Source: CALMZY01 sp052033915 (GTDB taxonomy: Bacteria > Verrucomicrobiota > Kiritimatiellia > CAIQIC01 > JAGNIJ01). From it: a DNA stretch of 47,203 nucleotides. The stretch's first letter is position 1, and each line of letters starts with the position of its first letter. The translations under genes were made by a program, and so were the position numbers. Positions 14,988 through 23,119 of this stretch are shown in pieces. The DNA lies in the NCBI GenBank assembly GCA_052033915.1, contig JBPOJF010000008.1, positions 1 through 47,203 of the forward strand, in the 5' to 3' direction. The notes beneath the pieces are model-generated. The model searched no databases. It was not told where the DNA came from and was given only the letters and a program-made list of their open reading frames with translations.

Positions 14988-16559
14988 TCATTTCTGGCCG
15001 CGGGACCGCCGCGGCCGCAAGACGAACAGGGCACCCAGGCAGAGTCCCGCGCACAGTCCCGCAAACATGTCGCCATGTCGCGTGTAAAAGGTCATGGCCC
15101 AAGGTTCACCGGGCGCCTCGACAATCGCTTTCTTGAAGCCGGCGACCCGCACACAACCCTTGTCGTCGGTCAGCATCGCGGTCACGCGTCCGCTCCGGTC
15201 GATGACGCACGACACGCCGGTGTTCGCGCACCGAACCGCGGGTACGCCGTTCTCCACGCACCGGAAGACACAATGAATCATATGCTGCTTGGATGCGAAG
15301 GACGGCTCGAACCAGCCGTCGTTGGTCTGGTTGATCAGGAGACGCGCGCCGTTGCGGACAGACTCCCGCGCGAGCGCCGCGACGGTGTCCTCGAAACAGA
15401 TCAGCGCGGAGAAAACCACCGGGGGCTGATCCAGACGGAACACGGTGCTCGTGGAGCCGGGCGTAAAGCCGTCCACGATGGGCGTCACGGCCTTGAGGAA
15501 CGGGAACACGCGCTGGAGCGGCACATACTCGCCGAAGAGGACCAGGTGCCGCTTGTCGTAGCCGCCGGCGATCTTCCCGGAGGTGTCGACGAGGAACGTG
15601 CAGTTGTAATAGACCGGCCCGTCGTCGGTCCACTCGGTGTCGATCGAGCCGGCCAGCAGCGGCACTCCGTTCGTGACCACTTCGTAAACGAGGCCGTAGG
15701 CCTCCGGGCAGACACGCAGTTCCTCGGGGTCCGCCGTTTCGGACCAGATGAGGAGATCCGGTTTTTCGCCGACCAGGGCGTTCATCGACAAGCGCCGCAG
15801 CGTGTCGCGGATGGTCTGGAACTGCTCCGGCATGGAGAACCAGGGCTGCGGAATGTTCGGTTGCACCAGCGCCACGCGCAGCGGCTGGGACGGCGAGGCG
15901 GACTGCCGGAGACTGTGCTTCCCGTCCAGGATCATCGCCGCCAAAACAAGCGCCGCCAGCATCAGCTCCGGGTGCGGGCGTTTCCAGCGTCCGCTTCGAT
16001 CCATGTACTGCAGGAGCGTCAGGGCGACCGCCGCGTTCACCCCCGCGATCACCGCCGATACCGCGTACACACCGCCCCATCGCGCCGACTGGATCAGGTA
16101 GATGTGCCGGTACTGGGACGCCCCCAGCGGATTCCAGGCAAAGCCGGTGGCAAAAACGGAGCGCGCGTATTCCAGCGCCGCCCACCCCGCGGCGCACAGC
16201 GCCATGAGCCCGAAGCTGGCCTGCCAATGCTCGACGCCGAACCGCCGGCACAGCATGGAAAAGAGAAGCGCGAAGAACATCACGTAGAGCGCGCAGTAGA
16301 GCGCAAGCCCGATCGCGCCGACCGTCGAGACATACCGAAGCCATCCGATCGATGGAATCCAGAACACGGCCCCGCCGGCGAATCCCAGCGCGAGCGCGCG
16401 GCGCGGCGGCGCGTCCCGCACGGCCAACATCAACGGGACCAGGGCAACCCACGCAGACAGGTCCCATTCCAAGGGAGGAAATGAGGCGAAGAGCAGGAGT
16501 CCCGTGAGGACGGCCCCAAGCCACGGGACAAAACGGCGGCTGATGTCACCCGGTTGCAT
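14988..16559 (-). CDS. lnt: Apolipoprotein N-acyltransferase
   Basis: 523 residues, an inner-membrane enzyme that adds the third acyl chain to lipoproteins. The N-terminal half carries several membrane helices (VPWLGAVLTGLLLFASF, WVALVPLMLAV, GLALYCALYVMFFALLFSM). The C-terminal half is a nitrilase domain whose catalytic triad is visible: Glu in LLIWSETADPEE, Lys in YDKRHLVLFGEYVPLQ, and Cys in ALICFEDTV. A last helix (MFAGLCAGLCLGALFVL) ends the protein. It serves the lipoproteins predicted at 26385 and 43897. It lies between secA and prfB in the same orientation. The ribosome-binding site is weak. Confidence 0.96.
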   Translation of the reverse strand: MQPGDISRRFVPWLGAVLTGLLLFASFPPLEWDLSAWVALVPLMLAVRDAPPRRALALGFAGGAVFWIPSIGWLRYVSTVGAIGLALYCALYVMFFALLFSMLCRRFGVEHWQASFGLMALCAAGWAALEYARSVFATGFAWNPLGASQYRHIYLIQSARWGGVYAVSAVIAGVNAAVALTLLQYMDRSGRWKRPHPELMLAALVLAAMILDGKHSLRQSASPSQPLRVALVQPNIPQPWFSMPEQFQTIRDTLRRLSMNALVGEKPDLLIWSETADPEELRVCPEAYGLVYEVVTNGVPLLAGSIDTEWTDDGPVYYNCTFLVDTSGKIAGGYDKRHLVLFGEYVPLQRVFPFLKAVTPIVDGFTPGSTSTVFRLDQPPVVFSALICFEDTVAALARESVRNGARLLINQTNDGWFEPSFASKQHMIHCVFRCVENGVPAVRCANTGVSCVIDRSGRVTAMLTDDKGCVRVAGFKKAIVEAPGEPWAMTFYTRHGDMFAGLCAGLCLGALFVLRPRRSRGQK

Positions 16560-16642
16560 AAACGGTCCGCGATGGTAGTTGAATCGGACTTTTTTTCAAC
16601 CCCCGGCAGCCGTTGATGCGCGGAACCGGGCGGCAGCCGGAT

Positions 16643-19600
16643 TCACGCCCCTGCGCCGCAACACTTCTTGTACTTCTTGCCGCTGCCGCACGGGCACGGG
16701 TCGTTGCGCCCCACCTTGGGCTCGTCCCTTCGGACAGGGGTCGGCTTCGAATTCAGAGCGGCCTGCATGGCCTCCTCCGCGCCCGGCGGGCCGGACGGCC
16801 GCGCGCCGACGGCGGCCGCGGCACCGCGGCCCAGCGCCGAGACCTCGTTATGCACATACATCTGGGGCAGGTTCGCGACGAAGGACTTGAACGCCGCGGC
16901 GGAGGTCGCGGATCGGAACATGCGCGCCGCCACGTCCATCTTGATCTTGTCCATGAGGTCCGAAAACATCGCGTACGCCTCATGCTTGTACTCGACCAGC
17001 GGATCGCGCTGGCCGTAGGCGCGCAGGCCGACGCCCTGCCGCAGCGTATCCATGTGCCGGAGATACTCCTGCCAGTGCGTGTCCACCGCCTGCAGAATGA
17101 TGTGGCGCTCCATCATCGTCAGCGCCTCGGGATTCTCGAGCTTCGCCTTGAGCTCGTAGGCCTGCTTCACGCGCTCGAAAACCTTTTCGCCGATCTGCTC
17201 CGCGGCGTGGATGCCCTCGATGTCCGCCGTCTTCAAACCGATGGGAAAGGTTCCGTTCACCCACGTCACGAAGACCGCCAGGCTTTCCTCGTCCTGCTCC
17301 TTCAGCGCCTCCTCGGCCTTGTCGATGATCACATCCCCGGCCACGTCGTAGAGATGCTGGCGCGCGTCCGCCGAGGCCACCACCTCGCTGCGGAATCCGT
17401 AAATGATTTCGCGCTGCTTGTTCATCACGTCGTCGTATTCCAGCGTGCGTTTGCGGATGGAGAAGTTGTGCTGCTCCACGCGCCGCTGGGCCGTCTCGAT
17501 CGAGCGGTTCAGCCACGGATGTTCGAGCACCTCGCCTTCCTGGATCCCGAGCTTCGACATGATCCCGGAAATCCGGTCGGAGCCGAACAGCCGCATCAGG
17601 TCGTCCTCCAGCGAGACGTAGAACCGCGACCCGCCGGGGTCGCCCTGCCGCGCACAGCGTCCGCGCAACTGCCGGTCGATGCGCCGCGACTCGTGCCGCT
17701 CGGAGCCGATCACGTGCAGGCCGCACGGCTTCTCCTGAAGCAGCTTGCGGAGGGTCTTTCCCTCGACCTTGGTGTCGAGCGAGGTGTTGGACTTGATGAT
17801 CTCGCGAGGAATATAGACGACGCCCTCGCCAAGCTTGATGTCCGTGCCGCGGCCGGCCAAGTTCGTGGCGATCGTGATCGCGCCGGCCTGGCCTGCGAGC
17901 GCGACGATCTCGGCCTCGCGCTGGTGGTTCTTCGCGTTGAGCACGTTGTGGGGGATGTTGAGCCGCCGCAGCATACGGCTGATCAGCTCCGACACTTCGA
18001 CGGAAATCGTGCCGACCAGCACCGGCTGGCCGCGCTTGTAGCAATCTTCGATCTCCTCGATGATCGCGTTGTACTTCTCGCGCATCGTCTTGTAGATCAG
18101 GTCGTTGTCATCCACGCGCCGCACGGGCCGGTTCGTGGGGATGACCACGACATCCAGTTTGTAGATCTGATGGAACTCGTCGGCCTCCGTCTCGGCCGTG
18201 CCGGTCATGCCGGCGAGCTTCTTGTACATCCTGAAGTAGTTCTGGATCGTGATCGTCGCGAGGGTCTGCGTCTCGCGCTCGATCGTGACGCCTTCCTTCG
18301 CCTCCACGGCCTGATGCAGGCCGTCGCTCCACCGGCGGCCGGGCATCAAGCGGCCGGTGAACTCGTCCACGATGATGACTTGGTTGTTCTGGACGACGTA
18401 CTGCACATCCTTCTCGTACACGGAGTAGGCGCGGATCAACTGGTCCACCGCGTGGATGCGCTCGCTGCGGTCCGCGAACTGGTTCTGGATCTCCTGCCGC
18501 TTCTCGAATTTCTGCTCATCCGTGAGCGTCGCGTCGCCGTCGAGCACGGCCAGGGCCGAAACGAGATCGGGCAGGACGTACGCCTCCGGATCGTTCGGGC
18601 TGAGCGCCTCGCAGCCCTTCTCGGTCAGGCTCGAATCGTTGCCTTTTTCGTCGATGACGAAGTACAATTGTTCCCGGAGTTCGCGAGCTTCCTCCTTGCG
18701 CGTATCGATCAGGAACATCGCCTCGACCTTCTCCAGCAACCGCCGCGTGGACGGCTCCTCGAGCATATGCAGGAACTGCTTGTTCTTCGGCATGCCCTGA
18801 TGGACCTGGTAGAGCTTGATCGACGCCTCGTCATCCTTCCCCTGCTCGATCAACGTCTTCGCTTCCTGCGCCAGCCGGTTGCAGAGATCGCGCTGGCGGC
18901 GCACGAGCCGCTCGACTTGCGCCTTCACGTCGTTGTACTGGTTCGTCGAATACGGCGCCGGACCGGAGATGATCAGCGGCGTGCGGGCCTCGTCGATCAG
19001 GATGCTGTCCACCTCGTCGATGATCGCGTAGTAGTAGTTGCGCTGGACCATCTCCTCGGGACGATACGCCATGCCCTTGTCGCGCAGATAGTCGAACCCG
19101 AATTCGCTGTTCGTGCCGTAGGTGATGTCGCACGCGTACTGCAGGCGGCGCTCCTCCGGCGACATCTGGTTCTGGATGCAGCCGACGGTGAGCCCGAGAT
19201 AGCGGTACACCGCCCCCATCCACTCCGAATCGCGCCTGGCCAGGTAGTCGTTCACCGTGACGATGTTGACGTTCTCGCCGGTGAGAGCATTGAGGTAGGC
19301 CGGCATCGTGGCGACGAGCGTCTTGCCCTCGCCGGTGGCCATTTCAGCGATCTTGCCCTGGTGGAGAACGATGCCGCCGATGATCTGGACATCGAACGGA
19401 ACCATGTCCCACTGGATCGGGCGGCCGCAGACGTCGATCGTCCGGCCGCAGAGCCGGCGGCAGGCGTTCTTCACGACCGCGAACGCCTCGCACATGATGT
19501 CGTCCGTCGTCTGCCCCTTCTTCAGGCGTTCCTTGAACTCGACCGTCTTCGCCTTGAGCGCGTCTTCCGGCAGGGATTGGAGCTGTTGCTCCAGTTCGTT

Positions 19601-19681
19601 GACCCGGGCGACCAGCGGCCGAAGTTTTTTCACGTCCCGCTCGTTTTTCGTCCCGATGATTTTCTTCAAAAGCCATTTCAT
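16643..19681 (-). CDS. secA: Protein translocase ATPase SecA
   Basis: 1012 residues, longer than the E. coli protein (about 900). It is the motor that pushes preproteins through SecYEG. The helicase core has EMATGEGKTLVATMPAYLNA (Walker A), AIIDEVDSILIDEARTPL (Walker B) and IIVDEFTGRLMPGRRWSDG. The segment around 245-410 (QVERLVRRQRDLCNRLAQEA and onwards) is enlarged and charged. The C-terminus KVGRNDPCPCGSGKKYKKCC is a zinc-binding SEC-C tail. The ATG at 19681 (MKWLLKKIIGTKNERDVKK) with AAAGGA upstream is preferred; a TTG at 19711 would add 10 residues. A 42-bp perfect palindrome lies in the leader. Confidence 0.97.
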   Translation of the reverse strand: MKWLLKKIIGTKNERDVKKLRPLVARVNELEQQLQSLPEDALKAKTVEFKERLKKGQTTDDIMCEAFAVVKNACRRLCGRTIDVCGRPIQWDMVPFDVQIIGGIVLHQGKIAEMATGEGKTLVATMPAYLNALTGENVNIVTVNDYLARRDSEWMGAVYRYLGLTVGCIQNQMSPEERRLQYACDITYGTNSEFGFDYLRDKGMAYRPEEMVQRNYYYAIIDEVDSILIDEARTPLIISGPAPYSTNQYNDVKAQVERLVRRQRDLCNRLAQEAKTLIEQGKDDEASIKLYQVHQGMPKNKQFLHMLEEPSTRRLLEKVEAMFLIDTRKEEARELREQLYFVIDEKGNDSSLTEKGCEALSPNDPEAYVLPDLVSALAVLDGDATLTDEQKFEKRQEIQNQFADRSERIHAVDQLIRAYSVYEKDVQYVVQNNQVIIVDEFTGRLMPGRRWSDGLHQAVEAKEGVTIERETQTLATITIQNYFRMYKKLAGMTGTAETEADEFHQIYKLDVVVIPTNRPVRRVDDNDLIYKTMREKYNAIIEEIEDCYKRGQPVLVGTISVEVSELISRMLRRLNIPHNVLNAKNHQREAEIVALAGQAGAITIATNLAGRGTDIKLGEGVVYIPREIIKSNTSLDTKVEGKTLRKLLQEKPCGLHVIGSERHESRRIDRQLRGRCARQGDPGGSRFYVSLEDDLMRLFGSDRISGIMSKLGIQEGEVLEHPWLNRSIETAQRRVEQHNFSIRKRTLEYDDVMNKQREIIYGFRSEVVASADARQHLYDVAGDVIIDKAEEALKEQDEESLAVFVTWVNGTFPIGLKTADIEGIHAAEQIGEKVFERVKQAYELKAKLENPEALTMMERHIILQAVDTHWQEYLRHMDTLRQGVGLRAYGQRDPLVEYKHEAYAMFSDLMDKIKMDVAARMFRSATSAAAFKSFVANLPQMYVHNEVSALGRGAAAAVGARPSGPPGAEEAMQAALNSKPTPVRRDEPKVGRNDPCPCGSGKKYKKCCGAGA

Positions 19682-19746
19682 AAACTCATGTATCCTTTGG
19701 AAAGCCCGCAAAGACTACGTCGCCGCCACCCTTTTTGCAAGCCGCG

Positions 19747-19788
19747 CCAGCCCGGATTGTGCGCGGGCCCGCGCACAATCCGGGCTGG
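19747..19788. repeat. Perfect 42-bp palindrome upstream of secA
   Basis: Positions 19747-19767 (starting CCAGCCCGGATTG) are the exact reverse complement of 19768-19788, with no unpaired centre. It lies 66 bases before the secA ATG and about 190 before the plus-strand gene at 19975. Neither side has a T-run, so it is not a standard terminator. Confidence 0.9.
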
Positions 19789-19974
19789 AGAACCCTGAGG
19801 TCAGGTCCCTGATACAAAATGAACTCCTGCCTGAGACAAAAGATGGCATAATGTTAAAAAGAAGAATGGAAACACGAATCAGCCCTTCCCGGCCTGCTCG
19901 GAACTCGTGGGTTCGCCGATCAGGTGTGGTGTTCGATTGATGAATATGAGAATAACATTCCATATGGATGCGAT

Positions 19975-21822
19975 ATGAACCCGTTGATGATGGATATATT
20001 CAGAATGATCGGGGGCTTGAGCCTCTTCATGTTCGGCATTCATGTGATGACCGGCGGGCTCCGCGCGATGGCCGGGTCTGCTTTGCGCACGGTGATCGGC
20101 CGGACTTCAAGCGGGCCCCTGCGCGGCGTTCTGCTGGGCATCCTGCTCGGATTCCTGGCCCATAGCGGCGCCGCCACAACCATGATTGCCGGCTTTGTCA
20201 ACGCGGGCCTGCTGGGTCTGCAGGCGGCCATTGCGCCCATTATGGGGGCAAACATCGGGACCGCGCTTTCGATGCAATTGCTGTCGTTCAACATCGGCCA
20301 TTATTGCTGGGCGGCCATCGCCGCCGGGTTTTTCTTGAAAAGTCTCTCCCCCGGCGAGCGGTGCAAACAAGCCGGACTGGCCATGATCGGATTCGGTCTG
20401 CTGTTTCTGGGCATGATCACGGTCAGCGATTCGCTGATCCCGCACCGGGAAAGCCTCACGCCATGGCTGGCTCATGTCCGCGGCGATACATGGGCGGGGC
20501 GGCTGTCGGGCATCGGCATTGCCGCGCTGCTGACGGCGATGATGACCAGTAGCGGGGCCATGATCGGCCTGTGCTTCGCCCTCATCAGCGCGGGGCTTTT
20601 CCAGTCCTTTGACCAGTTTTTCCCGGTCATTGCGGGCGCGCATATCGGCACCTGCATCGTGGCTCTGCTGGCCAGCCTTTCGATGAATGCCGAGGCCCGT
20701 CGCTCAGCCGCGGGCCACCTGCTGTTCAATCTCTTCAATGTCGCGCTGGCGCTGGCGCTATATCCGTTCGTCCGCGACGCCGTCCTGTGGAGTTCGCAGG
20801 AGCCGGTGCGCCAGGCGGCCAATCTGCACCTGCTGATGATGACGGCGGGCGCCCTGCCGCTGCTGCCGTTCACCCGAGCTTTTGCGTGGCTTCTGAGGCG
20901 GCTGGTGCTGCCTAGGTCGCCTATGCCCGAACCCAGCCATCTGAAACCGGAAAACCTCAGCCGCCCGGAGCAGGCCATCCGTGCCACCATTCTTGAACTC
21001 CGGAGGATGGCGAGGTTCTGCATTCGGGGGATGACCCTCAACGGGGAACTGATGCTGGATTACCGGCCGGGTGCCCGACGTGTCCTGCTGGCCAACGAAG
21101 AGGTCATTAACGGCGTCAAGATGGCGGTGGGGGATTATCTCGATCGCCTCACGGGCTATGCGCTTTCATATCGCCAGACCCTGTTTATCCAGCATCTGGA
21201 CCGTTGCATGAAGGATATTGAGCGCATTGGCGATTATCAGAAATCCATCGCCGACACCACCATGATGCGGCGGCGGCGCGAGGCGCGGATCCCGGAGGAC
21301 ATCTTCCGCGCCTGGTTCGACCTGTTTTGCGCGGCCCAGCGGGTCATCCTGCTGATGGAGCGATGCCTCAATCCGGATGACGCCAGCTTTCAGGAAATGG
21401 CAACGCGCCTGCTGAAAGCCCGCGACCGGTTCAGCGCCTTGAGCGCACGCGACAAGAACGCCTTTGCGCGAGCCGCCCGTGAACGGCGCATCACGGGGAC
21501 AGCCGCCTATTATCTGCACCGGTATCAGGCGGACCTCGACCGTATGATGGGTCACGTACGGTCCATTTCCGTCTCGCTGAGCCAGCCGGAGTTCTGGGTG
21601 CGGCGGTCAAAGCTGGACCGGATTGAGCCCTCCGTCAGGTCCGGAAAACAGGCCGCCAGAATAGATATGAAGGACTATCTCGCGCGGCTTTACAGCGACG
21701 AGGTGATTGAGTGGGAACCGGACGAGACGCTTGGAGAAATCGAGGCGCGCCAGATCCCGCCTCCTCCGCCCCCGGAGGACACTCAAGTGTTTGACACCGA
21801 CACACCCGCTCCGGAGGTGTAG
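19975..21822 (+). CDS. Na/Pi-cotransporter-family protein with PhoU-like tail
   Basis: 615 residues from MNPLMMDIFRMIGGLSLFMFGIHVMT. The N-terminal half (about 1-320) has two repeated membrane blocks with IMGANIGTALSMQLLS and VIAGAHIGTCIVALLAS, the NptA-type architecture. The C-terminal half (about 345-560) is helical and PhoU-like, and a proline-rich acidic tail ends the protein. The family signature QSSSAT, which lines the transport path, is changed in both repeats: first to AHSGAATTM and then to MTSSGAMIG, so both glutamines are gone. Phosphate may not be the substrate (inference). The ATG at 19975 is chosen from homology; the ribosome-binding site is weak (GGATGCGAT). Confidence 0.88.
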   Translation: MNPLMMDIFRMIGGLSLFMFGIHVMTGGLRAMAGSALRTVIGRTSSGPLRGVLLGILLGFLAHSGAATTMIAGFVNAGLLGLQAAIAPIMGANIGTALSMQLLSFNIGHYCWAAIAAGFFLKSLSPGERCKQAGLAMIGFGLLFLGMITVSDSLIPHRESLTPWLAHVRGDTWAGRLSGIGIAALLTAMMTSSGAMIGLCFALISAGLFQSFDQFFPVIAGAHIGTCIVALLASLSMNAEARRSAAGHLLFNLFNVALALALYPFVRDAVLWSSQEPVRQAANLHLLMMTAGALPLLPFTRAFAWLLRRLVLPRSPMPEPSHLKPENLSRPEQAIRATILELRRMARFCIRGMTLNGELMLDYRPGARRVLLANEEVINGVKMAVGDYLDRLTGYALSYRQTLFIQHLDRCMKDIERIGDYQKSIADTTMMRRRREARIPEDIFRAWFDLFCAAQRVILLMERCLNPDDASFQEMATRLLKARDRFSALSARDKNAFARAARERRITGTAAYYLHRYQADLDRMMGHVRSISVSLSQPEFWVRRSKLDRIEPSVRSGKQAARIDMKDYLARLYSDEVIEWEPDETLGEIEARQIPPPPPPEDTQVFDTDTPAPEV

Positions 21823-21824
21823 AG

Positions 21825-21868
21825 TCCGCTGTCCTCAGCGGAATCTCTTCTCGCCCGGGGACGGGCGA
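21825..21868. terminator. Tandem hairpins between converging genes
   Basis: TCCGCTG-TCCT-CAGCGGA (21825-21842) and TCGCCCG-GGGA-CGGGCGA (21851-21868) are two perfect 7-bp stems with 4-base loops, 8 bases apart. A small CTACA/TGTAG stem follows. They fill the 78-base gap between converging stops. No T-run follows, so the terminator role is inferred from position. Confidence 0.55.
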
Positions 21869-21900
21869 CCCTACAGCCGTGTAGCTCTGCGATCGGGAGA

Positions 21901-22965
21901 TCACTTGCCTTCGCGGTATCGGAACGTCTTTCCCCGGTAGTTCCGCAACAGCAGTTCGCCGCGCTTGCGGCCGACGACGTATTCCGGCGCGACCGGCACT
22001 TTTCCGCCCCCGCCCGGCGCATCGATCATGTACATCGGCACGGCGTAGCCGGTGGTGAATCCGTGAAGGCTGCGGATGATGTCGATCCCCTTCCGCACCG
22101 GGGTTCGGAAATGCTCCGAACCGGCAATCGCGTCGCACTGGTGCAGGTAATACGGCTTCACGCGGATTTTCAGCAGGCCGAGCATCAGCCGCTTGATGGT
22201 CTTCGTGTCGTCGTTCACGCCTTTGAGCAGGACCGTCTGGCTGCACATCGGGATTCCGGCGTCCGCCAGCCGCGCGCAAGCCTTCGCGACGTCCGGGGTG
22301 AGTTCGTCCGGATGCGTGAAATGGACGCTCAACCACAGCGGATGAAACCGCTTCAGCATCCGCACGAGCGCAGGCGTGATCCGTTGCGGCAAAACAGCCG
22401 GCGCTTTCGTGCTCATGCGGATGAGTTCCACATGCTTGATCGCGCGCAGCCGTTTCAGCAGCCACTCGAGACGGACGTCGGAAAGGATCAGCGGCTCGCC
22501 GCCGGAAATCAGCACGTCCCGGATGGCGGGCGTCTTTTTAATGTATTCGATCGCGCGTGACCAGGACTTCACGTCCGACCGGATTGCGCCGGAGCCGACC
22601 ACACGCGACCGGGTGCAGAACCGGCAGTACACCGCGCACTGGTCGGTCACGAGAAACAGCGCCTTGTCCGGATACGTGTGCACCAGTCCCGGAACCGGCA
22701 TGTGGGATTCCTCGCCGAGCGGATCATCGAGTTCCCCCGCCGCGCGCGCGAATTCCCAGGGATTTGGAATCACCGTCCGTCGCAAAGCGCGGCTGTTCCG
22801 GATCAGAGCGGCATAATAAGGGGTGATGGCCAGCGGGAGACGGCAGAGCGCACAGGCGTCGTCCTCGGCGCGGGTCAAAGGGAGGATGCGCCGCAACCCG
22901 CGAACGTCGCGAATGCTGTGCCGCACTTGCCAATGCCAATCATTCCAATCCCGGGACGAAATCAT
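21901..22965 (-). CDS. KamA-family radical SAM aminomutase
   Basis: 354 residues from MISSRDWNDWHWQVRHSI. The radical SAM cluster motif is DQCAVYCRFCTR (CxxxCxxC, near residue 105), with SGGEPLILSD following. LHQCDAIAGSEHFRTPV and YMIDAPGGGGKVPV match lysine 2,3-aminomutase; the Lys of GGGGK binds pyridoxal phosphate in the family and the Asp residues hold substrate lysine. The clostridial enzyme's C-terminal zinc cysteines are absent, so it resembles shorter KamA/EpmB-like members. No ablB acetyltransferase, efp or epmA lies nearby, so lysine metabolism and EF-P modification both remain open. Upstream in-frame starts would add a non-conserved 72-residue leader and were rejected. Confidence 0.9.
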   Translation of the reverse strand: MISSRDWNDWHWQVRHSIRDVRGLRRILPLTRAEDDACALCRLPLAITPYYAALIRNSRALRRTVIPNPWEFARAAGELDDPLGEESHMPVPGLVHTYPDKALFLVTDQCAVYCRFCTRSRVVGSGAIRSDVKSWSRAIEYIKKTPAIRDVLISGGEPLILSDVRLEWLLKRLRAIKHVELIRMSTKAPAVLPQRITPALVRMLKRFHPLWLSVHFTHPDELTPDVAKACARLADAGIPMCSQTVLLKGVNDDTKTIKRLMLGLLKIRVKPYYLHQCDAIAGSEHFRTPVRKGIDIIRSLHGFTTGYAVPMYMIDAPGGGGKVPVAPEYVVGRKRGELLLRNYRGKTFRYREGK

Positions 22966-23085
22966 AATTCCTGCCTGCCGAAAACACCGCGCCCGGCCGG
23001 AGGCGCGGCGGGACGTACGATTACGACGAACGGGGAAAACTATCAAGCGGCATGTCAGAAAAACCCCGTATAACAGCGGAATCTC

Positions 23086-23113
23086 TTGCCAATTGGCCCG
23101 TCCGGCGTACACT
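23086..23113 (+). promoter_or_regulatory. Candidate promoter giving a leaderless kinase mRNA
   Basis: TTGCCA (23086-23091), a 16-base spacer and TACACT (23108-23113) match the sigma-70 consensus at five and four positions. The kinase ATG begins at 23120, 7 bases after the -10, where transcription would be expected to start. No Shine-Dalgarno exists in this space. Confidence 0.45.
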
Positions 23114-23119
23114 GTCCCG

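Noticed and set aside
19682..19711. TTG start at 19711 for secA
   Set aside because: Adds 10 non-conserved residues; the ATG at 19681 gives the usual SecA start and has an AAAGGA upstream.
16613..19798. A 1061-codon plus-strand open frame opposite secA
   Set aside because: Antisense to the clearly conserved secA; the sequence is Arg/His/Asp-rich shadow translation with no recognisable domain.
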